From CAZRZN01 sp964604565 (GTDB lineage: Bacteria; Pseudomonadota; Alphaproteobacteria; Rhodobacterales; Rhodobacteraceae): 12,272 bases of DNA. Each line of letters opens with the position of its first letter. Position 1 is the first letter of the stretch. Below, in pieces: positions 1 through 6,063 of the stretch. The stretch lies in the NCBI GenBank assembly GCA_964604565.1, contig CAZRZN010000114.1, forward strand, positions 1 to 12,272. The letters run 5' to 3'. The position numbers were made by a program, and so were the translations under genes. The notes beneath the pieces are model-generated. The model had not been told where the DNA came from, did no database searches, and was given only the letters and a program-made list of their open reading frames with translations.

Positions 1-193
1 CCTTGGCGCACAGAACACCCTTGTTCACCGGGTGATCGCGGTTGCCCTCGATATACGCCACCTTGCCGGACTTCATGTGAACATTGATGCCGCAGCGGCA
101 GGCGCACATGTAGCAGGTGGTCTTGCGGATTTCGTCCGAGACCTCGGGCGAAAGATCGAGCGTGGGTTGGGCCTGTGTCATGCTGATGTCCAT
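1..193 (-). CDS. soeA: Molybdopterin oxidoreductase, SoeA-like sulfite dehydrogenase catalytic subunit (N-terminal part only)
   Basis: Only the first 64 codons are in the window; the gene runs off the left edge. Residues 25-64 form the N-terminal [4Fe-4S] domain of the molybdopterin oxidoreductase family. The likely cluster ligands are C27, C30, C34 and C62 (C-x2-C-x3-C-x27-C), with an extra Cys at 32, followed by the typical GNRDHPVNKG segment. The family also includes formate dehydrogenases and nitrate reductases. The position just downstream of xsc, pta and ackA favours SoeA, the active-site subunit of the cytoplasmic-facing sulfite:quinone oxidoreductase SoeABC, which removes the sulfite made by Xsc. 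I know of roseobacter sulfonate clusters (for example Ruegeria pomeroyi) with soeABC beside xsc-pta. No Tat signal is seen, which fits a cytoplasmic SoeA. The start could be this ATG or the ATG four codons later (base 181); neither has a strong ribosome-binding site. It lies 103 bp after ackA on the same strand, so is probably co-transcribed. Confidence 0.75.
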   Translation of the reverse strand, partial: MDISMTQAQPTLDLSPEVSDEIRKTTCYMCACRCGINVHMKSGKVAYIEGNRDHPVNKGVLCAK

Positions 194-219
194 GTTTCGC
201 CGGACGACGTTACGCATTT

Positions 220-236
220 GTCGCGCATCCCGCGAC
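220..236. repeat. Perfect 6-bp stem-loop between ackA and soeA
   Basis: GTCGCG (220-225) and CGCGAC (231-236) flank a 5-base loop. A T5 run (239-243) follows on the plus strand only, so it would be terminator-like against the direction of the genes. Read in the gene direction (minus) no T-run follows. It may be an RNA processing or stability element between the enzyme genes and soeA, but this is inference. Confidence 0.35.
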
Positions 237-283
237 CGTTTTTCGCAAATTCCCGCAGCGGAAGAAACAAAGTTTCAGCCGCG

Positions 284-304
284 GTGAATGCACCCGTCAT
301 TCAC
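284..304 (-). repeat. Stem-loop over the ackA stop codon
   Basis: GTGAATG (284-290) and CATTCAC (298-304) are a perfect 7-bp inverted repeat with a 7-base loop. The ackA stop codon (297-299) lies at the edge of the loop. No T-run follows on the minus strand, so a classical terminator is unlikely. A structure here could lower read-through into soeA or protect the xsc-pta-ackA message. Confidence 0.4.
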
Positions 305-1361
305 AGCTGCCCATGAGGGTGCGCGTATCGCGTGCGATCTGCCGTTCTTCGTCCGCGGGCACGACGTGGACCGGCAGATCGCCAAGCCAGGAAAGATGGT
401 CCATGATGCCTTGGCGCACTGCCGCGGCGTTTTCGCCGATACCCCCGGTAAAGGCGATCGCATCGACGCCGTGCATCGCCGTGATGGCGGATCCGGCCTG
501 CCGTGCCGCCCAATAGCAGAAGTGGTCGACCGCAAACCGGGCCGCTTCGTCCTGGCGGGCCAGCAGCGCCGCCATGTCGTTCGTCCCGGCCAGTGCCTTG
601 AGGCCGCTTTCCTTGTTCAAGAGCGCGCCCGCCCGGTCGATACCGTGGTCACTGGCCATGCGCAGCACGGCCATGCCGTCGATGTTTCCGCAGCGTGTGC
701 CCATGACCAATCCGTCCAGCGGCGAATACCCCATGGACGTGGCGACCGACTTCCCGTCGAGGATGGCGCAAAGGCTGGCTCCGTTGCCAAGGTGCATTGC
801 CAGCAGACGCGGCGGCAACGCATCGCCGAATTGCGCCACCATTCCCGCGTAGGACAGCCCGTGAAACCCGTAGCGGCGAATACCCTTGTCCCGTTCGGCC
901 TGTGGAATGGCGTAGGTCGTGGCAAGGAGGGCGTTTGTCGCGTGAAACCCCGTGTCGAAACTGGCGAATTGCGGCAGATCCGGGGCCAATTCCGCGAGCG
1001 CGTGGATGCCCGACAGGTTGTGAGGGTTGTGCAAGGGTGCCAGCGGGATACACGCCTCGATCCCGGCGACGACATCGGGGGTCAGACGCGCAGGCGCCGT
1101 CAGTTCCGCGCCGCCGTGAACAACCCGGTGCCCGGCCGCGGTGAGATCGCTGACAGGGTGGCCCGCGCGATCAAACGCCGAAACAAGGAGCGACAGGGCA
1201 TCAACATGGTCCTGTGCCGTGACATCCTGCGCCGTTTCACCGACCTTCAGCCTACCCGAACCACCGATTTCTGTCACAGCGCCGTCCATTACGGAGGCGA
1301 GCGCGCCATCGAACAATTCGACCTTGATCGACGACGACCCGGCATTCACCACGAGGATCAC
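297..1361 (-). CDS. ackA: Acetate kinase
   Basis: Acetate kinase (354 aa) interconverts acetyl phosphate plus ADP with acetate plus ATP in the cytoplasm. The family motifs appear in order: NAGSSSIK (residues 6-13), GHRVVHGG, FDTGFH, RYGFHGLSY, HLGNGAS, TSMGYSPLDGLVMGTRCG, NKESGL, FTGGIGEN, and a C-terminal DEER. The residues known to matter in Methanosarcina AckA (Asn7, Arg91, Asp148, His180, Arg241, Glu384) all have counterparts. The start is a GTG. No ATG lies near the conserved N-terminus, and the GTG overlaps the pta stop as GTGA with no clear ribosome-binding site, which suggests translational coupling to pta. The protein is some 45 residues shorter than the roughly 400-residue E. coli enzyme. 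Part of the loss falls between GGIGEN and the C-terminal DEER, where about 20-25 residues are missing. The usual GDxD after the GTR motif reads GNID. In this operon it would draw ATP from the acetyl phosphate made by Xsc. Confidence 0.93.
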   Translation of the reverse strand: MILVVNAGSSSIKVELFDGALASVMDGAVTEIGGSGRLKVGETAQDVTAQDHVDALSLLVSAFDRAGHPVSDLTAAGHRVVHGGAELTAPARLTPDVVAGIEACIPLAPLHNPHNLSGIHALAELAPDLPQFASFDTGFHATNALLATTYAIPQAERDKGIRRYGFHGLSYAGMVAQFGDALPPRLLAMHLGNGASLCAILDGKSVATSMGYSPLDGLVMGTRCGNIDGMAVLRMASDHGIDRAGALLNKESGLKALAGTNDMAALLARQDEAARFAVDHFCYWAARQAGSAITAMHGVDAIAFTGGIGENAAAVRQGIMDHLSWLGDLPVHVVPADEERQIARDTRTLMGSCE

Positions 1362-2290
1362 GGCGCGGCACCGATCGCGCCAAGCGCCGCCGAGGCCATG
1401 CGGTCCTCTGCCGCCTGAGAGCGGGAGGTCAGGATGATCGGCACCTTTGCCCCCAGGACCACACCGGCGCAGCAGCATCCCATGCCCAGCGACATCAGTT
1501 TGAACAGGGCATTGCCGGCGGTGATGTTTGGGGTCAGCATGATATCCGCATCGCCCGACACCTCCGAGGCGTAATTCTTCGCATCTGCGGCGGCGCGCGA
1601 AAAGATCAGGTCCAGCGCCATGGGCCCCTGCACTATGGCCTGCGGAAGCGCCGCCTTGGCCCATCCTGCAATCTCGGCAGCCTCCATCGTGTTGGCGATG
1701 GAGGGGATCGGGTCCTCCGTCGGGGCGAGGATGCCCGCCTTGGGCCGGGCAATGCCGAGTTTCTGCGCAAGCGCCACCGCATGGGTCAGGCAGGCCTTGC
1801 GCGTCTCCACATCCGGATCCACGTTCAACGCCGCATCGGTCAGCAAGAGCGGGCGGTCCGATCCCGGGGCCGTTATGTGAAAGACGTGGCCGCAGCGCGT
1901 GCCCCGGTCCCTCAACCCTGCGGCCGTCGGCAACAATCCCTTGAGAAAGACGGATGTATGGATCTGACCCTTCATGATCGCATCCACCTCGCCGTTGCGG
2001 GCCATTTCTGCGGCCTTGGGCGCGGCTGATGCGTGGGGGGCGTCTATGACCGGCACATCGCCGATGTCCCACCCAATCGCGCGCGCGGTGTCGCGAATCC
2101 TGTCCACGTCGCCGATCAGGACCGGGGTGGCCAACCCCGCCTCTGCCGCCTCGCGGATGCCTTGCAGTGGAAAAGGCGCACCGGCATTGACCAGTGCAAC
2201 CCGGGGGCGCGGCAGTGTCCGAGCATGCTCCAGCAGGGACACCGGGCAGGTGATCGGGGTTGTCGAAAGAAACGGGTAGGGTTCGGACAT
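1358..2290 (-). CDS. pta: Phosphate acetyltransferase
   Basis: Pta (310 aa, PTA/PTB family) transfers the acetyl group of acetyl phosphate to CoA, feeding central metabolism with the carbon released by Xsc. It is the short single-domain type usual in sulfonate operons and related to phosphotransbutyrylases, without the long N-terminal extension of E. coli Pta. Visible family segments include ALVNAGAPFPLQGI near the N-terminus, the central PTEDPIPSIANTMEAAEIAG, and near the C-terminus NITAGNALFKLMSLGMG and TSRSQAAEDR. I chose the ATG giving MSEPYPFL because AGGG lies 6 bases before it; two ATGs 15 and 18 bases upstream (2305, 2308) have no ribosome-binding site. The gene follows xsc by 85 bp and overlaps ackA by 4 bases. 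Confidence 0.92.
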   Translation of the reverse strand: MSEPYPFLSTTPITCPVSLLEHARTLPRPRVALVNAGAPFPLQGIREAAEAGLATPVLIGDVDRIRDTARAIGWDIGDVPVIDAPHASAAPKAAEMARNGEVDAIMKGQIHTSVFLKGLLPTAAGLRDRGTRCGHVFHITAPGSDRPLLLTDAALNVDPDVETRKACLTHAVALAQKLGIARPKAGILAPTEDPIPSIANTMEAAEIAGWAKAALPQAIVQGPMALDLIFSRAAADAKNYASEVSGDADIMLTPNITAGNALFKLMSLGMGCCCAGVVLGAKVPIILTSRSQAAEDRMASAALGAIGAAP

Positions 2291-2330
2291 GGCAGGCCCT
2301 GTCATCATAAATTGACGGGCGGGAATGCTA

Positions 2331-2355
2331 CCGGCCCGGACGTTTGCCGGACCGG
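2331..2355 (-). repeat. Imperfect inverted repeat in the xsc-pta gap
   Basis: CCGG-N-CCGG (2331-2339) is mirrored by CCGG-N-CCGG (2347-2355), giving eight G-C pairs with one mismatch around a 7-base loop. It fills much of the 85-bp gap between the xsc stop and the pta start. No T-run follows in either direction, so it is not a classical terminator. An mRNA-stabilising or processing hairpin that sets xsc and pta levels apart is possible. Confidence 0.4.
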
Positions 2356-2375
2356 ACCATAACGGCATGTCGGCC

Positions 2376-4157
2376 TCATGCAACCTTTTGCGGCTGCATG
2401 TCGTCCGGGCTGATGCCCGCCACGGCAACGGGCTTTTTCATCGCGTCGCGGCGGAAAGGCTCACCAAGTTCCTGGTTGATCATCGCCTCGATCAGGGTTG
2501 TCACACCGTTTTCCATCTGGTCCCGGATCGCGGTGTTCAGCGCCTCTGTCAGCTCTTGCATGGTGCGCGCGACCACGCCCTTCAGCCCGCAGGCCTTGGC
2601 AATACCGGCATAGGACACCTCTTCATCCAGTTCGGTGCCGACGAAATTATCATCGAACCAAAGCGTCGAGTTCCGCTTTTCCGCGCCCCATTGGTAGTTG
2701 CGAAAGACGATCTGCGTGACGGCGGGCCATTCGCCCCGGCCGATGGCGGTCAGTTCGTTGACCGCGATCCCAAAGGCGCCATCGCCTGCAAATCCGACAA
2801 CCGGCACCTCAGGCTGGCCGATCTTGGCGCCGACGATGGAGGGCAGACCATAGCCGCAGGGCCCGAACAGACCGGGCGCCAGATACTTGCGCCCTTCGTC
2901 GAAGGACGGGTAGGCGTTGCCGATCGCGCAATTGTTGCCGATGTCGGACGAGATGATGGCCTCGCGCGGCAGCGCGCTCTGGATCGCGCGCCATGCCATG
3001 CGGGGACTCATCCAGTCCGGCTTGTCCGCGCGGGCGCGTTCGTTCCACGATGTGCCGGGATCGTCTTCTTCGTGATCCATCGAGGACAGTTGTTGCGCCC
3101 ATTTCGACTTGGTTGCCGCAATCCGGGCCTTGCGGTCCGCGCGTCCCTCATCCCCTGCCGTTTCGGAAAGTTGCGCCAGCAGACCCTTTGCCACCTTGGC
3201 GGCGTCGCCAACGATCCCGACGGCAACCTTTTTGGTAAGGCCAATGCGGTCGGGGTTGATGTCCACCTGGATCACCTTGGCCTCCGCGGGCCAGTATTCC
3301 ATGCCGTATCCCGGCAGGGTCGAGAAGGGGTTCAGCCGGGTCCCCAGCGCAAGCACCACATCCGCGTCCTTGATCAGTTCCATCGCGGCCTTTGAACCAT
3401 TGTAGCCCAGCGGACCCGCGAACAGCGGATGCCCCCCGGGAAAGGCATCGTTGTGCTGATAGCCGACGCAAACAGGCGCATCCAGCCGCTCTGCCAACGC
3501 CTGACTGGCCGCGATCCCGCCATGGGCCAGCACCACACCCGCACCGTTCAGGATCACCGGGTTCTTGGCCTGCGACAACAGCGCAGCGGCCTGCGAAACC
3601 GCGTTCTCGCCGCCGGATGACCGTTCAAATTCGATGGGTTCGGGGATCTCGATGTCGATGACCTGCGTCCAGAAATCGCGCGGGATGTTGATCTGGGCGG
3701 GCGCGCTGGCGCGCTTGGCCTGCGCGATCACACGGGTCAGCACTTCGGCCACGCGGGAGGGATCGCGCACCTCTTCCTGGTAGGCGACCATGTCCTCGAA
3801 CAGGTTCATCTGTTCGACTTCCTGAAAACCGCCCTGCCCGATGGTCTTGTTCGCGGCCTGCGGCGTAACCAGCAACAGGGGCGTGTGGTTCCAGTAAGCG
3901 GTTTTTACCGGCGTGACGAAGTTGGTGATCCCGGGGCCATTCTGCGCGATCATCATGGACATCTTGCCCGTCGCCCGGGTGTAGCCGTCCGACATGAACC
4001 CGGCGCTGCCCTCATGGGCACAGTCCCAGAACTGGATGCCCGCCTTGGGGAACAGATCTGAAATCGGCATCATGGCCGACCCGATGATGCCAAAGGCATG
4101 CTCGATCCCATGGCGCTGAAGCACTTTCACAAAGGCTTCTTCAGTGGTCATTTTCAT
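2376..4157 (-). CDS. xsc: Sulfoacetaldehyde acetyltransferase
   Basis: Xsc (593 aa) is a cytoplasmic thiamine-diphosphate enzyme that cleaves sulfoacetaldehyde with phosphate to acetyl phosphate and sulfite. It is the desulfonation step for taurine, isethionate and other C2 sulfonates. Length and layout fit the acetolactate-synthase-like family: an N-terminal PYR domain with the conserved Glu of HEGSAGFMSDGYTRATGK (about residue 49), a central domain, and a C-terminal PP domain with the ThDP motif GDG (458-460), 26 residues, then Asn. The WGAEKRNSTLWFDDNFVGTE stretch just after it matches what I remember of Xsc and sets it apart from acetolactate synthase. The start giving MKMTTEEAF has a GGGAG ribosome-binding site 9 bases upstream; an in-frame TTG eight codons earlier has no such support. 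It is the first gene of the operon, and pta, ackA and soeA follow. Candidate TauR-type repeats lie about 80-115 bp upstream. Confidence 0.95.
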   Translation of the reverse strand: MKMTTEEAFVKVLQRHGIEHAFGIIGSAMMPISDLFPKAGIQFWDCAHEGSAGFMSDGYTRATGKMSMMIAQNGPGITNFVTPVKTAYWNHTPLLLVTPQAANKTIGQGGFQEVEQMNLFEDMVAYQEEVRDPSRVAEVLTRVIAQAKRASAPAQINIPRDFWTQVIDIEIPEPIEFERSSGGENAVSQAAALLSQAKNPVILNGAGVVLAHGGIAASQALAERLDAPVCVGYQHNDAFPGGHPLFAGPLGYNGSKAAMELIKDADVVLALGTRLNPFSTLPGYGMEYWPAEAKVIQVDINPDRIGLTKKVAVGIVGDAAKVAKGLLAQLSETAGDEGRADRKARIAATKSKWAQQLSSMDHEEDDPGTSWNERARADKPDWMSPRMAWRAIQSALPREAIISSDIGNNCAIGNAYPSFDEGRKYLAPGLFGPCGYGLPSIVGAKIGQPEVPVVGFAGDGAFGIAVNELTAIGRGEWPAVTQIVFRNYQWGAEKRNSTLWFDDNFVGTELDEEVSYAGIAKACGLKGVVARTMQELTEALNTAIRDQMENGVTTLIEAMINQELGEPFRRDAMKKPVAVAGISPDDMQPQKVA

Positions 4158-4237
4158 GGCTGGCGTCTCCCATAGGCACAAGAGCCGGCAACATCCACCG
4201 GCGGCTGACGAGCAATCTATCGGGGCCGCGACCGGGC

Positions 4238-4274
4238 GAATAGGGCCAGTTCCAAGGGCGGATTAAGGCCAGTT
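4238..4274 (-). promoter_or_regulatory. Direct-repeat operator upstream of xsc, candidate TauR (MocR-type) site
   Basis: On the minus strand, AACTGGCCTTAATC (4274-4261) and AACTGGCCCTATTC (4251-4238) match at 12 of 14 positions and start 23 bp apart, about two helical turns. TauR of Rhodobacter capsulatus, a MocR/GntR-family activator, binds direct repeats. The consensus I recall is CTGGACYTAA, and these copies read CTGGCCTTAA and CTGGCCCTAT. The near copy ends about 18 bp before a possible -10 (TAGATT, 4214-4219), an activator-like position overlapping the -35 zone. The repeats are seen directly; the regulator is inferred. Confidence 0.55.
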
Positions 4275-4393
4275 GGGAGGGGCTGCCAATCCTCAGCCCT
4301 TGTGGTTGGTCAAGCGGCGGAAATTGTATCCCGAAAGGTCTCTGCCGGAGCAAACGGCAGACCAAGTCAGTGCTGTTCTTCCAGAGCGTTCGA

Positions 4394-4420
4394 TCCCAAG
4401 GCTTCGGCGGCCGCTTGGGA
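4394..4420. repeat. Inverted repeat, 7-bp perfect stem
   Basis: TCCCAAG (4394-4400) and CTTGGGA (4414-4420) form a perfect stem with a 13-base loop. The inner GGC/GCC can pair further if two bases bulge. No T-run follows on either strand. It lies between the SHOCT gene and the xsc operon and could be an RNA hairpin or a protein-binding dyad. Confidence 0.35.
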
Positions 4421-4530
4421 CAGCCTGCGCCTTGACAGCAGCCACAGGCACATCAAGGAACCGGCATTAAAGCACCCTGCCAAATCTCTCGGGATTTGCA
4501 CAACAGGACTTGATCCGCCGCGCCAGTGGG

Positions 4531-4646
4531 CTGTTGCAGAGACGTGCCTACAGAGCAGATGGCCAGAAAGGACATCGAAACTCTTGAACACCGTCCAGTG
4601 CGGGCGCCTGACCGCGACGGCCCTGATGGCACGCCAATTGCAACAG
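4531..4646. repeat. Short structure with imperfect terminal inverted repeats (MITE-like)
   Basis: The left end reads CTGTTGCA-GAGA-CGTGCC (4531-4548). The right end, read inward on the minus strand from 4646, is CTGTTGCA-ATTGG-CGTGCC. The two share 14 positions with a one-base length difference between the blocks. The CTGTTGCA core resembles the ends of several IS families, including IS6-type elements. The 80-bp interior has no gene and I see no clear target-site duplication, so it could be a remnant or chance. Confidence 0.3.
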
Positions 4647-4668
4647 AAACCGTTTCGGTCCCGCCCAA

Positions 4669-4687
4669 GGCCCGCTAGAGGCGGGCC
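4669..4687 (-). terminator. G-C hairpin over the stop codon of the SHOCT gene
   Basis: GGCCCGC (4669-4675) and GCGGGCC (4681-4687) form a perfect 7-bp stem with a 5-base loop that contains most of the stop codon. On the minus strand only TT follows, then GGGCGGG, so intrinsic termination would be weak. It may act as a 3'-end stabilising hairpin or a Rho-assisted end. Confidence 0.35.
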
Positions 4688-5538
4688 AGAAGCTCCGCTT
4701 TCTTGGCCGCGAATTCATCTTCGCTCAGAATGCCCATGTCGCGCAGACTGCCCAGCTTTTCCAGCGCGGAAAAGATCTGATCCGAATTGCCATGGCTCCG
4801 CTGAGGACTGGCGTCTTGCGTCGTGGACGCCGCCGGCGCGACATCGTCGACAAACTGGGTCGGCGGCTCCATCGGTGCGTCGGTCGGCTCGGGAAAGGTC
4901 ATGGAGGGCTGCGCCATCCCTGCCCCTGATTTCTGCCCGGAGGCATCACCGGAGACTACGGGTAGCTGGTTCAGGTAGACGGTCCCATACTGGCTGGTAA
5001 ACGTCCAACTGGCATCGCCCGATTGCTGCTGCCCGACGCCGCCAATCAGGTGGTCGCCGGTATCATAGACCGTCACCGAGCCATTCAGATTGACCGCAAG
5101 CCGCCGCGCCTGCGGGAAAATTGCGTAGCTGAGATTGTTTTGCGCGCCCTGAGACGAAGGCTGGCCCAATTCCGACGGCCACCACGATCCGAAACCGCCA
5201 CCGGAGAAGGACATTGACGGCCCGCCCTGCGACTGCCAACTGTCCTGCTGTGGGCGCACCGGCGCGAACAGCGGTCCCTGCTGAGCGGCGTTGGAAATTT
5301 CGGTGCACAGGTTTGCAACCGTGTTCTGCAAGCCGGTGTTGAACATGTCACCGACCATTGTCATTCCGCCATATTGCCATTGGCCCATGCCGCCCAATTC
5401 GGGGACGTTGAACTGCGCCTGCTGACCGCCGCCTTGCGCGACGGAACGCATCATCGACAGGATGGCGTCAGGGGACAGGCCGTATGCCTGGCTGAGACGG
5501 GATTGCACGGCCGCGCCGTGATCAGTGAGGGGGGACAT
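4675..5538 (-). CDS. SHOCT domain-containing protein
   Basis: This 287-aa protein of unknown function ends in a SHOCT domain (about residues 255-287, with the typical GILSEDEFAAKKAELL). SHOCT is a short helical domain often found at protein ends and thought to mediate oligomerisation. The N-terminus holds a conserved block with NVPELGGMGQW and GGMTMVGDMFNTGLQNTVAN. The middle has a Gly/Ser/Gln-rich linker and a beta-rich section (ARRLAVNLNGSVTVYDTGDH, QQQSGDASWTFTSQYGTV), followed by a Pro/Ala-rich stretch. I recall similar full-length proteins in Rhodobacterales, so it is probably intact. No signal peptide or membrane span is seen. The start is the ATG with GGAG five bases upstream; the frame is open for 128 more codons upstream but that part looks non-coding. 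It stands alone and nothing links it clearly to the sulfonate or polysaccharide genes. Confidence 0.85.
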   Translation of the reverse strand: MSPLTDHGAAVQSRLSQAYGLSPDAILSMMRSVAQGGGQQAQFNVPELGGMGQWQYGGMTMVGDMFNTGLQNTVANLCTEISNAAQQGPLFAPVRPQQDSWQSQGGPSMSFSGGGFGSWWPSELGQPSSQGAQNNLSYAIFPQARRLAVNLNGSVTVYDTGDHLIGGVGQQQSGDASWTFTSQYGTVYLNQLPVVSGDASGQKSGAGMAQPSMTFPEPTDAPMEPPTQFVDDVAPAASTTQDASPQRSHGNSDQIFSALEKLGSLRDMGILSEDEFAAKKAELLARL

Positions 5539-6063
5539 TCGGACTCCGGCCGGGATTCGGCAATGACTGGGATGATGGCGGGCCGTAACACAGCCAAGGA
5601 CATGGCACCAGAGAATGTCCCGCCGGAAGGCGAATGGATGCCACGCACCGATCCATGTCCACAAAGGATCGCCTGACGACCGGGCATTGGCGCGCGACGA
5701 CAATCGGCGAGACCGCATATCGAATGGCTTGACTGGCAAGGCATAGAGGGGAACCCATGATTGGCATGGCTTGCCTACACGCCTTGCCGAAGGGCATGGC
5801 GTACGGATTTCCATGGCCGAGGCGCGCCCGCGTATCCCGCAGACGCACGAATTTCCCGCGACGCGACCGCACAACGCGCCGTCTTTACCCACCAATGCGC
5901 ACCCACAAGGAGGGCGTTCCAATCATGCGGAAAGGCCCCTATTATCCTTTGACGAGCGCTATTTCATGATTTTGCTGCAATACAGCCGCGATTCCGCCGC
6001 AGCCCGGCACTACATCAGTTGAACCCGGGCGGCCTGACACCGCCCCCAGACACCAGAGCGACC
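5539..6063. other. 525-bp divergent intergenic stretch
   Basis: This lies between the SHOCT gene (minus) and the polymerase-like gene (plus), so promoters for both should be here. A TTGACG (5949-5954, plus) could be a -35 element, but no good -10 stands at the right distance. Open frames are short and Arg/Pro-rich, as expected of unread GC-rich DNA. The one notable point is a strong AAGGAGG before a tiny frame (5907-5969). No tRNA or repeat was seen. Confidence 0.5.
5925..5969 (+). other. Possible 14-codon peptide with a strong ribosome-binding site
   Basis: AAGGAGG (5907-5913) stands 11 bases before an ATG that opens a frame of 14 codons (MRKGPYYPLTSAIS), ending 95 bp before the polymerase-like gene. 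The next frame over gives a more protein-like run, FDERYFMILLQYSRD, ending at 6022, so this may be the residue of a decayed gene. Coding status is not established. Confidence 0.15.

Larger units (their letters stand above)
4158..4674. other. 517-bp gene-free stretch upstream of xsc
   Basis: No credible gene is seen; open frames on both strands are short and of arbitrary composition. The xsc-proximal part holds the ribosome-binding site (4167-4171), a weak candidate -10 element TAGATT (4214-4219, minus strand) and the direct repeats at 4238-4274. The middle part holds a hairpin (4394-4420) and a small one, CAAATC/GATTTG (4481-4486 and 4493-4498, loop 6). The far part holds the inverted-repeat structure 4531-4646. 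No taurine regulator gene is present here. Confidence 0.6.

Noticed and set aside
288..1418. 376-codon plus-strand open frame
   Set aside because: It is antisense to ackA, whose full set of family motifs is on the minus strand; its translation is low-complexity and matches nothing I recognise.
1362..2072. Upstream extension of the ackA frame through pta
   Set aside because: The frame is open but overlaps pta in another frame, and the translation before the NAGSSS motif is not protein-like. The GTG at 1361 is the natural start.
2325..3395. 356-codon plus-strand open frame
   Set aside because: It is antisense to xsc, which has the complete ThDP-enzyme motifs; it is a by-product of high GC content.
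4388..4397. GTTCGATCCC, a tRNA T-loop-like string
   Set aside because: The flanking bases do not pair as a T-stem and no acceptor or anticodon arm is found around it.
4302..5000. 232-codon plus-strand open frame
   Set aside because: It runs across intergenic DNA and antisense to the SHOCT gene, and shows no recognisable domain.
5757..5969. 70-codon plus-strand frame with a GAGGGG upstream
   Set aside because: The product is Arg/Pro-rich as in unread GC-rich DNA and has no family signature; only the short 3' part has a strong ribosome-binding site and is noted separately.
5949..5983. TTGACG as a -35 element for the polymerase-like gene
   Set aside because: No convincing -10 hexamer lies 16-18 bp downstream.
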